The notes under the pieces were generated by a model. The model had not been told where the DNA came from and did not search any database. It saw only the letters and a program-made list of their open reading frames with translations. Source: Acidobacteriota bacterium (GTDB lineage: Bacteria > Acidobacteriota > Terriglobia > Bryobacterales > Bryobacteraceae). Taken from it: DNA of 64,000 bases. The stretch covers positions 1-64,000 of the forward strand of contig JACQDF010000056.1 of the NCBI GenBank assembly GCA_016201205.1, written 5' to 3'. Positions 1 to 9,269 of the stretch are shown in pieces. Positions within the stretch are counted from its first letter, which is position 1, and every line of letters starts with the position of its first letter. The position numbers and the translations under genes were made by a program.

Positions 1-121
1 CGACGAAGGCCATTTCCGGCCGGTCGGGCGCCAGAGCCGGCTCGGAAAAATAGTTGCGCGGGACTTGCTGGGCGGCGGCAATCCCCCCGCTGAGAATGGA
101 AACAACGGCGGTAAGCAACAT
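1..121 (-). CDS. Secreted beta-propeller/tricorn-like protein, N-terminal fragment
   Basis: Reading leftwards from an ATG at 119-121 gives a hydrophobic signal-peptide-like N-terminus ending near AAAQ, followed by a segment of the form SEPALAPDRPEMAFV. That pattern matches the first blade of PD40/WD40-like propellers in secreted Tricorn-type peptidases and TolB-like proteins. Only about 40 residues are inside the window, so function beyond a secreted propeller-like protein is inference. It is divergent from the ABC transporter operon, with about 190 bp of intergenic sequence between them. Confidence 0.5.
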   Translation of the reverse strand, partial: MLLTAVVSILSGGIAAAQQVPRNYFSEPALAPDRPEMAFV

Positions 122-312
122 GGCGATCCCCAGGGAACGTTTCTATTGTAGACGGGATCGGGCGTAACGGTTGGCGGCCGCCGCCGTCTGAACCATTTGA
201 CACCGCCGATCGAGATTTCTATGATGTTTACTGCAACACCATCCTGAGTCTGACAGCGCTGGAGCAGCGCTGAATCCCATAGCTCCCGGAGATGGTCATT
301 CCTTAAGTCACT

Positions 313-1284
313 ATGATCAAAGTAGAAAACCTCACCAAACGGTACGCACGCAACGTCGCCGTGGACGGCATCTCATTCGAGGTGGAGAAAGGCCAGATCG
401 TCGGGTTTCTGGGACCGAACGGGGCCGGCAAGACCACCACGATGCGCGTGCTCACCTGCTTCCTGCCGCCGACGGAAGGCAAAGCCGAAGTCGCCGGCTA
501 TGACGTTATCCGCGAGCCGATCGAAGTGAAAAGGCGGATCGGATACCTGCCGGAAACGCCGCCGCTGTACCCGGAAATGGAAGTGTCCGAGTACATGGAG
601 TTCGTGGGCAAGCTGAAAGGCGTGCCGCGGGTGGACCTGGCGCGGCGCGTCGAGGAAGCCTGCGAGCGCTGTCATTGCGAGGACGTGAAAGCGAAGCTGA
701 TCAGCAGACTGTCGAAAGGGTACCGCCAGCGCGTCGGTCTGGCTGCGGCGATTCTCCACAATCCGGACGTTCTGATCCTGGACGAGCCGACTTCGGCTCT
801 GGACCCCGAGCAGCGTCGCGAGACGCTGCATCTGATCAAAGAATTGGGCAAGGAGCACACCATCATCCTCAGCACCCACGTGCTGCCGGAAGTCGAGCAG
901 ACCTGCGAGAAGGTGATCATCATCAACAGAGGCAAGCTGGTGGCCACCGACACGATGGAGAACCTGAACCTCCGGCTGCGCGGAGCGGAGCTGGTCTCGG
1001 TGGAGGTGGAGGGCCGCAACGGCGCTTTGAGCCACGACGCGGTCAAGCAGAAGCTGGAAACCGTGGATGGAGTCAGCCGCGTCACGTTCAAGGAAAACCG
1101 CAACAACCGGCTGGTGTTCACGGTGGAAAGCGCGCAGGGCCGCCCGGTGCGGGCGGACCTGGCCAGGGCGGTGGTGCAGTCCGACTGGAACCTGATCGAG
1201 CTGCACTCGATGGGCCTGAGCCTGGAAGAAATCTTCCTTCAATTGATGGCCTCGGACAAAGCGGCCGCGGGAGGCGCCAAGTGA
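313..1284 (+). CDS. ABC transporter ATP-binding protein, GldA type
   Basis: Cytoplasmic ATPase of an ABC-2 type exporter. The Walker A motif GPNGAGKTT is at residues 34-42, the signature LSKGYRQRVGLA at about 135, and Walker B VLILDEPTSALDP at about 155, followed by the switch histidine in STHVLPEV. At 323 residues it has the extra C-terminal regulatory region usual for the GldA/NatA/CcmA-like branch. Its stop overlaps the GTG start of the permease (GTGA at 1281), so the two are translationally coupled. The next two genes are GldG-like and DUF4340, which identifies a Gld-type system. The substrate is unknown. Gliding is not implied, because this operon is widespread in non-gliding bacteria. 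Confidence 0.93.
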   Translation: MIKVENLTKRYARNVAVDGISFEVEKGQIVGFLGPNGAGKTTTMRVLTCFLPPTEGKAEVAGYDVIREPIEVKRRIGYLPETPPLYPEMEVSEYMEFVGKLKGVPRVDLARRVEEACERCHCEDVKAKLISRLSKGYRQRVGLAAAILHNPDVLILDEPTSALDPEQRRETLHLIKELGKEHTIILSTHVLPEVEQTCEKVIIINRGKLVATDTMENLNLRLRGAELVSVEVEGRNGALSHDAVKQKLETVDGVSRVTFKENRNNRLVFTVESAQGRPVRADLARAVVQSDWNLIELHSMGLSLEEIFLQLMASDKAAAGGAK

Positions 1285-2048
1285 ACAACATTCTGATCCT
1301 CTGCCGGAAAGAGCTGAAGAGCTATTTCGCCTCGCCGATCGCCTACGGGCTGATGGCGTTTTTTGCGCTGGTGTGCGGTTATTTCTTTTACGCCGCCACC
1401 GCCATCTTCGTGATGCGCAGCACGGACATGATGATGATGGGCCGGGGCATGCCGATGGACGTCAACGAGTGGGTGGTGCGGCCGGTGATGATGAACGTGA
1501 GCGTGATCGGGCTGTTCATCATTCCGATGATCACCATGCGCCTGTTCGCCGAAGAAAAAAAGACGGGCACCATCGAGCTGCTGGCGACTTCGCCGATCCG
1601 CGATCTCGAGATCATCACCGGCAAGTGGCTGGCGGCCGTGATTCTCTTTCTCTGCATTTTGCTGATTTCGGCGCTCGATCTCTCGATCCTGTTCCTGTAC
1701 GGGAAGCCGGAATGGAGACCGATCCTGATTTCCTATCTCGGGCTGCTGCTGCAAGGGAGCTGCCTGCTGGCGATCGGCACCTTCATCTCGAACACGACGC
1801 GCAATCAGATCATCGCCGGCGTGGGCACGTTTGCCATCTGCCTGATGTTATGGGTGCTGGACTGGGTGGCCGCCTACAGCACGACGGCGACGGGCAAGGT
1901 GCTGGCATATCTGTCCGTGATGGGGCATTTCGAGAGCTTCGCCAAGGGCGTGCTGGACACCAAAGATGTCGTCTACTACGCCTCGGTGATCTTCTTCGGC
2001 CTGTTCCTGACGGCGCGCTCGATGGAATCGCTGCGGTGGAGGGCGTAA
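1281..2048 (+). CDS. ABC transporter permease, GldF type
   Basis: ABC-2 type membrane subunit of about 255 residues with roughly six hydrophobic segments. The cytoplasmic motif LFAEEKKTGTIELLATSPI lies between the second and third, which is characteristic of the CcmB/GldF permease family. The start is the GTG at 1281, overlapping the ATPase stop by four bases; longer reading-frame extensions upstream lie inside the ATPase gene and are not coding. It should pair with the preceding ATPase to form the exporter core. The next gene begins two bases after this stop. Confidence 0.9.
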   Translation: MNNILILCRKELKSYFASPIAYGLMAFFALVCGYFFYAATAIFVMRSTDMMMMGRGMPMDVNEWVVRPVMMNVSVIGLFIIPMITMRLFAEEKKTGTIELLATSPIRDLEIITGKWLAAVILFLCILLISALDLSILFLYGKPEWRPILISYLGLLLQGSCLLAIGTFISNTTRNQIIAGVGTFAICLMLWVLDWVAAYSTTATGKVLAYLSVMGHFESFAKGVLDTKDVVYYASVIFFGLFLTARSMESLRWRA

Positions 2049-2049
2049 G

Positions 2050-3426
2050 ATGACAACCGACTGGATGAAAACCCGGCAGACGAAATACACGCTGTACCTC
2101 GTCGTTTATGTGGCCGTGATTCTGGCGATTCTCGGAGCGGGCAACTGGCTCGCCCAGCGTCACAACAAGAGCTATGACAGCACCTCGAACAAGCGGTTCA
2201 GCCTGTCCGATCAGACCGAGAAGCTGGTCAAGGGGCTCAAGAGCGACGTCAAGGTCCTGTACTTCGACCGAACCTCGGACTTTCCGCGCGCCAAGGATCT
2301 TCTGGATCGCTACGACGCGCTGTCGACGAAGCTGTCGGTGGAGTATGTCGACCCGGACAAGAAGCCGCAGATCGCCAAAGCTTACGGCTTCCGGACGGCG
2401 GGCACGATCTACGTAGAAGCGGGCGCAAAGCGCGAGGAAGCGCGAAGCCTGACGGAAGAGGAATTGACGAGCGCGCTGATCCGGGCGCTGAAGACCGGCG
2501 AGCGCAATGTGTGCTCGGTGACCGGCGGCGGCGAGAAGAGCTTTGACGACTCGGACCGCACCGGGTACTCGCGGCTGAAGGAGCTGCTCGAAAAGAACAA
2601 CTATAAGTCGCGCTCGGTCCGTCTGCTCGAGTCGCCGGAAGTGCCCAAGGACTGTACCATCGTGCTGGTGGCCGGCCCGCGCTTTGACTATGACCAGCGG
2701 ATCGTGGACGCGCTCAAGAAATACTTCACCGGCGGCGGGCGGCTGCTGGTGGCGCTGGACCCGCCGCTGAAGGCCGGCCGGGGAGACATCTCCGAAAACG
2801 CCGCCCTGGGGAAGCAGCTCGAAGAATGGGGCGTCACTGTCAGCAGGAATCTGGTGCTGGACACCAGCGGCATCGGACAGCTTTTCGGGCTGAGCGAAGT
2901 GGTGCCGCTGGTGGTCAGCTATGAGTCCCACGTCATCGTGCGGGACATGAAGGAGATCGCGACTGCCTTCCCGCTGGCGCGTTCGCTGGAAGTGAAATCG
3001 CCGTCAAACATGACAGCGGAGAAGCTGTTCTCAACCTCCGGCAACAGCTACGCGACCGACAACCTGACGTCGGCGGAAATCAGGCTGAATCCATCCAAAG
3101 ACAAGAAGGGACCGTTCACGCTGGGGGCGGCCGTGCAAACGACGGGTGCGGGTGACGCGCCGAAGGGACGGCTGGTGGCGGTGGGCTCGTCGAGTTTCAT
3201 GGCCAACAACATCCTCGGCTTCAACGGCAACCGCGACCTGTCGATGAACATGTTCAACTGGCTGTCGGCCGATGAGGACCTGATCTCGATCCGGCCCAAG
3301 GATCCGCAGGACCGGCGACTGAACCTGACGCGCATGCAGATGCAGTTTGTTCTGTACTCGAGTGTCTTCGCGCTGCCGCTGATCGTCATCGCCGCCGGCC
3401 TCGGCGTCTGGTGGAAGAGGAGATAG
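2050..3426 (+). CDS. GldG-like ABC transporter auxiliary protein
   Basis: A 458-residue protein anchored by an N-terminal transmembrane helix (about residues 14-34) and a C-terminal helix (about 433-455). The long extracytoplasmic part between them matches the ABC_transp_aux/GldG family. The motif FSLSDQTEKLVKGL after the first helix and the segment GGGRLLVALDPPLK typify the family. It follows the permease by one base and is the third gene of a four-gene Gld-type operon. In relatives the GldG protein is a membrane partner of the ABC exporter. Its mechanism is not established, so only the family assignment is made here. Confidence 0.85.
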   Translation: MTTDWMKTRQTKYTLYLVVYVAVILAILGAGNWLAQRHNKSYDSTSNKRFSLSDQTEKLVKGLKSDVKVLYFDRTSDFPRAKDLLDRYDALSTKLSVEYVDPDKKPQIAKAYGFRTAGTIYVEAGAKREEARSLTEEELTSALIRALKTGERNVCSVTGGGEKSFDDSDRTGYSRLKELLEKNNYKSRSVRLLESPEVPKDCTIVLVAGPRFDYDQRIVDALKKYFTGGGRLLVALDPPLKAGRGDISENAALGKQLEEWGVTVSRNLVLDTSGIGQLFGLSEVVPLVVSYESHVIVRDMKEIATAFPLARSLEVKSPSNMTAEKLFSTSGNSYATDNLTSAEIRLNPSKDKKGPFTLGAAVQTTGAGDAPKGRLVAVGSSSFMANNILGFNGNRDLSMNMFNWLSADEDLISIRPKDPQDRRLNLTRMQMQFVLYSSVFALPLIVIAAGLGVWWKRR

Positions 3427-3429
3427 CCC

Positions 3430-4776
3430 ATGCAGTTGCGCGGATTGCTCGCGGCGCTGGCGGTGCTGGCCGTGCTGAGCGGCGCTGTCTATTTTTCCAG
3501 CAAAAAGAAAGCGCAAGAGGAGAAGAAAGGGCCCACCAGCGATTCGCCAAAGCTGATGGCCATTCCCGAGGATCAGATCCAGCAGATCGAGATCCGGCGT
3601 AAAGACGGCAAGATCACGACGCTCAAGAAAGGCGACAAGTGGCAGATCACGGCTCCGGAGGCGCTGGCCGCCGACCAGGATTCGGTGAATTCGGTGGTGT
3701 CCACAGTCTCCTCGCTGAGCTCCGACCGGCTGGTGGAAGAGAAGGCCGAGGATCTGGCGACGTTTGGCCTGAAGGCGCCGCAACTGGAAGTGATCGTCAC
3801 CAGGAAAGACGGCAAGGCAACCAAACTCGAGATCGGCGACGAGACGCCGGGAGGAAGCGGATTCTTCGCCAGGCTGGACGTCGAGACCAAGGTGTACACG
3901 ATTGGCAGCTTCAACAAGACGTCACTCGACAAGACCGCCCAGGATTTGCGCGACAGACGGCTGGTGGCCTTTGATTCGGAAAAGCTGACGCGCGTCGAGC
4001 TGACGGCGAAGTCGCAGACGATCGAATTCGGCAGGAACAATCAAAACGAGTGGCAGATCGTGAAGCCGAAGCCGTTGCGCGCGGATAACTGGGCGGTGGA
4101 AGAGCTGGTGCGCAAGATCAAAGACGCCAAGATGGACACTGCGGTGTCCGAGGAGGACGCCAGGAAGGCGGCTTCGTCGTTTGCATCCGGCGTCAAGGTG
4201 GCCGTGACACGGGTCACCGATGCGGCCGGGACCAGCGAGATTGAAGTGCGCAAGAAGGAGAAGGACTACTTCGCCAAGGGCTCCGCCGTGGCCGGGGTCC
4301 ACAAGGTCGGCAATGATTTGGGCGAAGGACTGGACAAAGCGCTGAGTGATTTCCGCAACAAGAAGCTGTTTGATTTCGGCTTCAACGATCCGGCAAAGAT
4401 CGAAATCAAGGGCAGCGGCGGCCAGACAAAGGCCTACCAGAAGTCGGGCGAAAAGTGGATGCTCGGGAACCAGCAGATGGATTCCGTCGGCGTCCAGTCC
4501 TTCGTCGACAAGCTGCGGGACTTCTCTTCCATCAAGTTCGCCGACTCCGGCTTCACCACGCCGGTCTTCGACGTGAAAGTGACCGCAAAAGAAGGCAAGA
4601 TCGCCGACCACGTGCAGATTTCCAAGAGCGGCAACAGCTACTTCGCCATCCGCGTCAACGAGCCTTCCGTGTATGAGCTGGATTCGCAGGCGGTGGACGC
4701 CCTCGAGAAAGCCGCCGGCGACATCAAGCCGCCCTCCTCGGGCAAAGATGAGAAGAAAGACGGAAAAAAGAAATAG
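3430..4776 (+). CDS. DUF4340 domain protein of Gld-type ABC operon
   Basis: A 448-residue protein with a single N-terminal membrane helix (about residues 5-22), then a lysine-rich extracytoplasmic region built from repeated beta-rich DUF4340 units. Each unit includes a pattern of the type LKKGDKWQITAPE followed by a VxxLVxxLSSL-like stretch; three such units can be recognised. DUF4340 proteins are almost always encoded directly after GldG-like proteins, as here (three bases separate them). The C-terminus ends in a charged lysine/aspartate tail. Its biochemical role is unknown. Confidence 0.8.
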   Translation: MQLRGLLAALAVLAVLSGAVYFSSKKKAQEEKKGPTSDSPKLMAIPEDQIQQIEIRRKDGKITTLKKGDKWQITAPEALAADQDSVNSVVSTVSSLSSDRLVEEKAEDLATFGLKAPQLEVIVTRKDGKATKLEIGDETPGGSGFFARLDVETKVYTIGSFNKTSLDKTAQDLRDRRLVAFDSEKLTRVELTAKSQTIEFGRNNQNEWQIVKPKPLRADNWAVEELVRKIKDAKMDTAVSEEDARKAASSFASGVKVAVTRVTDAAGTSEIEVRKKEKDYFAKGSAVAGVHKVGNDLGEGLDKALSDFRNKKLFDFGFNDPAKIEIKGSGGQTKAYQKSGEKWMLGNQQMDSVGVQSFVDKLRDFSSIKFADSGFTTPVFDVKVTAKEGKIADHVQISKSGNSYFAIRVNEPSVYELDSQAVDALEKAAGDIKPPSSGKDEKKDGKKK

Positions 4777-4779
4777 TTC

Positions 4780-6120
4780 GTGAACGCGCTGCTCACCGAC
4801 CTGTACCAGCTCACGATGGCGGCCGGCTATCTCGAAGCCGGCAAGTCGCGGGAGACGGCGACCTTCGAGCTGTTTGTGCGGCGGCTGCCGCGGAACCGCA
4901 ACTACCTGGTGGCGGCGGGCCTCGAGCAGGTGGTGGAATACCTGCTGGGATTCCGGTTCACAAGCGACGCCATCGAGTATCTGCGAGGACTGCCGCAGTT
5001 TGCGGGCGCCCGGCTCGAGTTCTTCGAGTTTCTGGCCGGGCTGCGGTTTACCGGCGATTTGTTCGCGATGCCCGAAGGCACGCCGGTGTTTGCCGGCGAG
5101 CCGCTGTTGACGGTGCGGGCGCCGCTGATCGAAGCCCAGATTCCGGAGACGTATCTGCTGTCGTCGATCTCTTTCCAGACGCTGATCGCCAGCAAGGCGT
5201 CGCGGGTGGCGGAGATTGCCGCCGGGCGCTCGGTGGTCGAGTTCGGCACGCGGCGGGCGCATTCGCCGGAAGCGGGCGTGCTGGCGGCGCGGGCCGCCTA
5301 TATTGGCGGATGTGCCGGCACGAGCAATACGCTGGCCGGGATGCGGTTCGGGATCCCGGTGTTCGGCACGGCTGCGCACAGTTGGGTGCAGGCGTTTGCC
5401 GAAGAGATCGAGGCCTTCCGGCAACTTCAGCGGCTGCTGGGCGAGAACACCGTGTACCTCATCGACACCTACGACACGCTCGAGGGGGCTCGAAAGGCGG
5501 CCTCCCTTGGGAAACCGCTGTGGGGCGTGCGGCTGGACAGCGGCAACCTGGTCGAGCTCTCCCGCGCGGTGCGCAGAATCCTGGATGAGGCGGGCCTGCC
5601 CGATGCCAAGATCATGACGACTGGCGACCTGAACGAGTACAAGATCCTGGAAATCATGGCCGCCAAAGCGCCCATCGATGCGTTCGGCGTGGGAACGGAT
5701 CTGGCGACGTCAGCGGATGTGCCCAGCCTGGGCGCCGTGTACAAACTGGTCGAGCTGGACGGGGAGAGCAGCCGCCGCTACACCGCGAAATTCAGTGAGG
5801 GCAAAGGAACGATGCCTGGCGCCAAGCAGGTGTTCCGCTACCCGGACCGCGACTTGATCGGCTGCTCCTGGGAGTGCCCGTCCTGCGGCGATCATCCGCA
5901 GCAGCAGGAAGCGCTGCTGAAACCGGTGATTCTGGGCGGCGAGCTGGTCGAGCCGTCGCCTTGCGCGAAAACGATTCGCCAGCGTGCAATGGAGAGGGTG
6001 CGCAACCTGCCAGCCGCTTTGCACATGCTGACGGACGCGCAGCAGCCGTGGAAGGTCGAGCACAGCGCGGAGCTGCTGGCGCTCCTCGATCGAGTACGGC
6101 ACAATCAGATCGGAAGCTAG
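4780..6120 (+). CDS. pncB: Nicotinate phosphoribosyltransferase
   Basis: Converts nicotinate and PRPP to nicotinate mononucleotide, the entry step of the Preiss-Handler NAD salvage route, in the cytoplasm. The N-terminal motif TDLYQLTMAAGYLE, the FELFVRRLPRNRNYLVAAGLEQ region and the RLDSGNL phosphate-binding motif are typical of the family, and 446 residues is a normal length. The start is a GTG at 4780, three bases after the DUF4340 stop; no in-frame ATG precedes the conserved N-terminus. The gene is followed 9 bp later by a nicotinamidase-type hydrolase, so the pair would take nicotinamide to NaMN. Confidence 0.93.
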   Translation: MNALLTDLYQLTMAAGYLEAGKSRETATFELFVRRLPRNRNYLVAAGLEQVVEYLLGFRFTSDAIEYLRGLPQFAGARLEFFEFLAGLRFTGDLFAMPEGTPVFAGEPLLTVRAPLIEAQIPETYLLSSISFQTLIASKASRVAEIAAGRSVVEFGTRRAHSPEAGVLAARAAYIGGCAGTSNTLAGMRFGIPVFGTAAHSWVQAFAEEIEAFRQLQRLLGENTVYLIDTYDTLEGARKAASLGKPLWGVRLDSGNLVELSRAVRRILDEAGLPDAKIMTTGDLNEYKILEIMAAKAPIDAFGVGTDLATSADVPSLGAVYKLVELDGESSRRYTAKFSEGKGTMPGAKQVFRYPDRDLIGCSWECPSCGDHPQQQEALLKPVILGGELVEPSPCAKTIRQRAMERVRNLPAALHMLTDAQQPWKVEHSAELLALLDRVRHNQIGS

Positions 6121-6129
6121 CCGCGGCCG

Positions 6130-6711
6130 ATGAACACCGTCCTTTTCGATATCGATACGCAGATCGATTTTCTTTACCCGGCGGGCGCACTCTACGTCCC
6201 CGGGGCCGAACGCATTGTTTCTCGCGTCGCGAAGCTGAATCAATGGGCGGCCGCGCAGGACGCTTTTGTCGTTTCCACGGCGGATGCGCACGAGGAAAAC
6301 GACATCGAGTTCCGGACGTGGCCGCCGCACTGCGTGGCCGCAACCGTCCCGCAGCGGAAGCCGTCGGCGACGGTGCTGGAAAAGCGGGTCGTGATCCCCA
6401 GCCGGGAAGCGCGCATCTCGCTCGGTGGCGCGCGGCAGGTGATTCTGGAAAAGCAGACGGTCGATTGCTTCACCAATGCCAATATTCAAGCGCTTCTTGA
6501 GACCCTGGGGGCGGACCGGTATGTCGTCTATGGCGTGGTGACGGAGATCTGCGTCCGGCACGCCGCATTCGGCCTTCTGAGGACGGGCAGGCCAGTCGCG
6601 CTGGTGACGGACGCCATCGAGTGCCTGAGCAGGGACGAAGCCGCGAGCATGATGGCGGAATTCCAGGCGGGCGGCGGAACCCTGACGACGGTCGCGGAAG
6701 TCACTGCATGA
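6130..6711 (+). CDS. Nicotinamidase-type cysteine hydrolase (isochorismatase fold)
   Basis: A 193-residue isochorismatase-like hydrolase. The expected catalytic triad is visible: D9 in DIDTQIDF, K108 in LEKQ, and C141 in VVTEICV. The metal-site pattern D52-x-H54 and H67 is as in PncA nicotinamidases. Placement directly after pncB supports nicotinamide deamidation to nicotinate. Sequence is slightly more divergent than classical PncA, so another amide substrate cannot be excluded. Its stop overlaps the start of the next gene (ATGA at 6708). Confidence 0.85.
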   Translation: MNTVLFDIDTQIDFLYPAGALYVPGAERIVSRVAKLNQWAAAQDAFVVSTADAHEENDIEFRTWPPHCVAATVPQRKPSATVLEKRVVIPSREARISLGGARQVILEKQTVDCFTNANIQALLETLGADRYVVYGVVTEICVRHAAFGLLRTGRPVALVTDAIECLSRDEAASMMAEFQAGGGTLTTVAEVTA

Positions 6712-7985
6712 GATTGCTGATCGCGCTGTGGGCCGCCTCTGCGGCCGCCCAGCAACTCACCTACCTGGACAACGGCAGCATCCGCATCGGGGTGGACCTC
6801 GAGCTTGGGGGCTCGATTACATATCTGGCCGCCGCCGGTCAGGAGAACATGATCAACTCGGCCGATTATGGCCGGCAGATCCAGCAATCGTATTATTCGG
6901 GCCCCGCGCCTTTCGGCAGGCCGCATCCGTCGTGGCCGAACTGGCCCTGGAATCCCATTTCGACGGGGGATGTATACAGGAACCGTTCGCGCCTCCTCAA
7001 GTACTCCAACGACGGCACGACGCTGTACGTAAGAGCGGCGCCGCTGCAATGGGCTCTCGACAACGTAGCGTGCGAATGCACCTTCGAGACGTGGATCGAG
7101 CTGGACCACAACATTGCCCGTGTGCGGGCGCGGCTGAACAACCTGCGTCCGGACCGCTCGCAGTATCCTGCGCGGGACCAGGAGCTTCCGGCCGTGTACA
7201 CCAACGGGCCGTTCCATCATCTGTTCACCTACGACGGACTGGAACCGTTCACGAAAGCGCCCGTGCGCGAGATCGTGAACTCGGGCCCGCCCTGGGCCAA
7301 CTGGCAGGCGACCGAGAATTGGGCCGCACTGGTGAACGACGACGGCTTCGGCCTCGGCGTCTTTCACCCGGGCGTCTTTCGCTTCATCGGCGGCTTTCAC
7401 GGGACTCGCGGGGTCGGCGGGCCGAAAGACAATCCGACGGGCTACATCTCACCAGTACGCCGCGAAATCCTCGATCACGACATCCGTTACAGCTACGAGT
7501 ACCAGTTGATTGTCGGAAGCGCCGATCAGATCCGCGACTATGCGTACGCCAACCGGCCCGATCCGCGCCCCGAGTACATCTTTCGCCGCGACAGGCAGCA
7601 CTGGACCTACACGAACGCGTCCGACACGGGCTGGCCGGTGCGGGGGCGTCTGCGTATCGGCGTCGAAGGCGAAGACCCATACCTGACCGGGCCGCCTGGT
7701 CTGTGGAGAGCGGAGGAGGTCGCGAAACTCTACATTCGGGCTGCTCACCGCACAAAACAGGACCGTGCTGAATTGTTCTGGTCCGTGCCGGGGCAGGGAT
7801 TCTCCGCGGTCCGGCGGCTGCCGTTCGACGTGATCACCGACGGGCGCTATCATACCTATGAAATCGATATGGCGTCGTCGCCCGAATGGCGCGGCTGGAT
7901 CACCGGGCTGCGTCTCGATCCTGTCGCGTCGGGATCGCCCGGCGAGTTCGTGGATGTGAAGTACATCTCATGGCGCGAGCGGTAA
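6708..7985 (+). CDS. Secreted protein of unknown function
   Basis: A 425-residue protein starting with a short signal peptide (MRLLIALWAASAAAQQ, cleavage near residue 15). The rest is rich in tryptophan, tyrosine and acidic residues and looks like a beta-rich secreted domain, possibly carbohydrate related, but no named family is recognised. The ATG at 6708 overlaps the preceding stop by four bases. The C-terminal part (YHTYEIDM, GLRLDPVASG, VDVKYI) resembles a jelly-roll carbohydrate-binding module, which is inference. Its location between NAD salvage genes and a secreted amidohydrolase gives no clear functional clue. Confidence 0.75.
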   Translation: MRLLIALWAASAAAQQLTYLDNGSIRIGVDLELGGSITYLAAAGQENMINSADYGRQIQQSYYSGPAPFGRPHPSWPNWPWNPISTGDVYRNRSRLLKYSNDGTTLYVRAAPLQWALDNVACECTFETWIELDHNIARVRARLNNLRPDRSQYPARDQELPAVYTNGPFHHLFTYDGLEPFTKAPVREIVNSGPPWANWQATENWAALVNDDGFGLGVFHPGVFRFIGGFHGTRGVGGPKDNPTGYISPVRREILDHDIRYSYEYQLIVGSADQIRDYAYANRPDPRPEYIFRRDRQHWTYTNASDTGWPVRGRLRIGVEGEDPYLTGPPGLWRAEEVAKLYIRAAHRTKQDRAELFWSVPGQGFSAVRRLPFDVITDGRYHTYEIDMASSPEWRGWITGLRLDPVASGSPGEFVDVKYISWRER

Positions 7986-7990
7986 CTGTC

Positions 7991-9037
7991 ATGTCAACGA
8001 GCTCGGTTGCAGCAGTCCTGATGGCAGTCCTCTGCCGGGCTTCGATGCCCGCACCGCAAGCCGCGGCCGGAGAAGGGCCACAGTGGAAATGGATTGACAC
8101 ACACGCTCACCCCTTGGGAGGGCCTGGAATCAGAGAGCATGTCTTCTCTCCCGAGCGCCTGGCCGAGACACTGGCGATTCACGAGCGAAGAGGCGTTATC
8201 AGGACGGTGATGGCGCTGCCCCCCGCCCCCAGGGAAATGCCGCAACTGGAGCGGCTGCTCGTGGAAGCGGCGAAAAGCAATCCCAAGCGGATTGCATTCC
8301 TTGGCGGCGGCTTACAAGCCTTGATTCAGCAGGCGGTGGATCGCGGGGAGACGCCGGAGCTTCGACGCCGGTTCGAGGCGAAGGCCGCAGAGCTGGTTCG
8401 CACCGGCGCCGTGGGATTCGGAGAGATGACGGCATTGCACTTCTCCTTTCGCGAAGAGCACCCGTATGAGGCGGTCCCTCCGGATCATCCGCTGTTTCTG
8501 CTTCTGGCGGATCTCGCGGCCCGCTACGACGTACCCATCGACCTCCACATCGAAGCCGCCGTCCGCGACATGGCCGTGCCGCCCCGGCTGCTCGAGATCA
8601 GTCCTCTGAATCCGCCAACCGTGCGAGAAAATATCACCGCCCTCGAGCGGCTTCTGTCCAGCAACCGGAAGGCGCGGATCGTCTGGGCGCATATTGGCTG
8701 GGACAACACAGGGAATCTGACGACCACGCTGCTGCGGCGGCTGCTCCAAGCGCACGCCAATCTCTACCTGCAACTGCGGGCGCCGGTCCGGCCGCCCCTG
8801 TTTCCCGAAAATCAGCTCTTGGATGGAAACGGAATCCTGCGTGCTGCGTGGCTGGACTTGATTCGGTCCTTTCCCGAGCGCTTTGTGCTGGGCTCAGACA
8901 CGTTCATGGCCCGGCCGGGTTTTGAAGAGGGGCTGAAACGGACGGGATCCCTGCTCGGAGGTCTGCCGCCGGAGCTGGCCCGCAAAGTCGGCCAGGAGAA
9001 CGCGATTCGCATCTATCGCTTGAGACTCGAGGACTGA
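7991..9037 (+). CDS. Secreted amidohydrolase-family protein
   Basis: A metal-dependent TIM-barrel hydrolase. Metal-site signatures in order are the HxH of WIDTHAHP (about residues 38-40), a GEM strand end, DLHIEA, WAHIGW and LGSDTFM, consistent with the amidohydrolase-2/TatD-like superfamily. The N-terminal 27 residues are hydrophobic and alanine rich, suggesting export. The ATG at 7991 is chosen. An in-frame ATG at 7970 would overlap the previous gene by 16 bp and cannot be ruled out. The substrate is not predictable. This is the last gene of the run starting at 4780. Confidence 0.8.
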   Translation: MSTSSVAAVLMAVLCRASMPAPQAAAGEGPQWKWIDTHAHPLGGPGIREHVFSPERLAETLAIHERRGVIRTVMALPPAPREMPQLERLLVEAAKSNPKRIAFLGGGLQALIQQAVDRGETPELRRRFEAKAAELVRTGAVGFGEMTALHFSFREEHPYEAVPPDHPLFLLLADLAARYDVPIDLHIEAAVRDMAVPPRLLEISPLNPPTVRENITALERLLSSNRKARIVWAHIGWDNTGNLTTTLLRRLLQAHANLYLQLRAPVRPPLFPENQLLDGNGILRAAWLDLIRSFPERFVLGSDTFMARPGFEEGLKRTGSLLGGLPPELARKVGQENAIRIYRLRLED

Positions 9038-9269
9038 GTCTCACTGCTGGACGCGCAGGAACGCGGCCCGGTGGCGTCGCGAATCTAGGATTGTAGAAGA
9101 GTCAATATTAGTCAATATACAATTGGGCTAAACTTAATCCAAGTCGTTAAGATCGAATAGAATCAAATTCTTGACTGCAAACGGCTGAGGATTTCTGTGC
9201 AAATCCAGGTACCTTGGGGAATCCCGGCATCCGAGGCAGTAAACCGGTAGAATGTAAGGTTCCGCGTTT
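9038..9269 (+). other. AT-rich boundary of accessory island
   Basis: No gene is seen. Between about 9090 and 9180 the composition drops sharply in GC compared with all flanking genes and includes a direct repeat GTCAATAT (twice, about 9101-9118). A TAGAAT hexamer at 9248-9253 sits 16 bp before the hsdM remnant start and could be its -10 box, but no convincing -35 is placed. The base-composition break is consistent with the left edge of acquired DNA. Confidence 0.5.

Noticed and set aside
675-1280. Fusion of the ATPase region with the permease in one long frame
   Set aside because: The part before 1281 is the ATPase gene read out of phase; the permease starts at the overlapping GTG.
9160-9200. 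Promoter TTGACT at about 9171 for the hsdM remnant
   Set aside because: No acceptable -10 box at 16-18 bp; the TAGAAT at 9248 is too far away.
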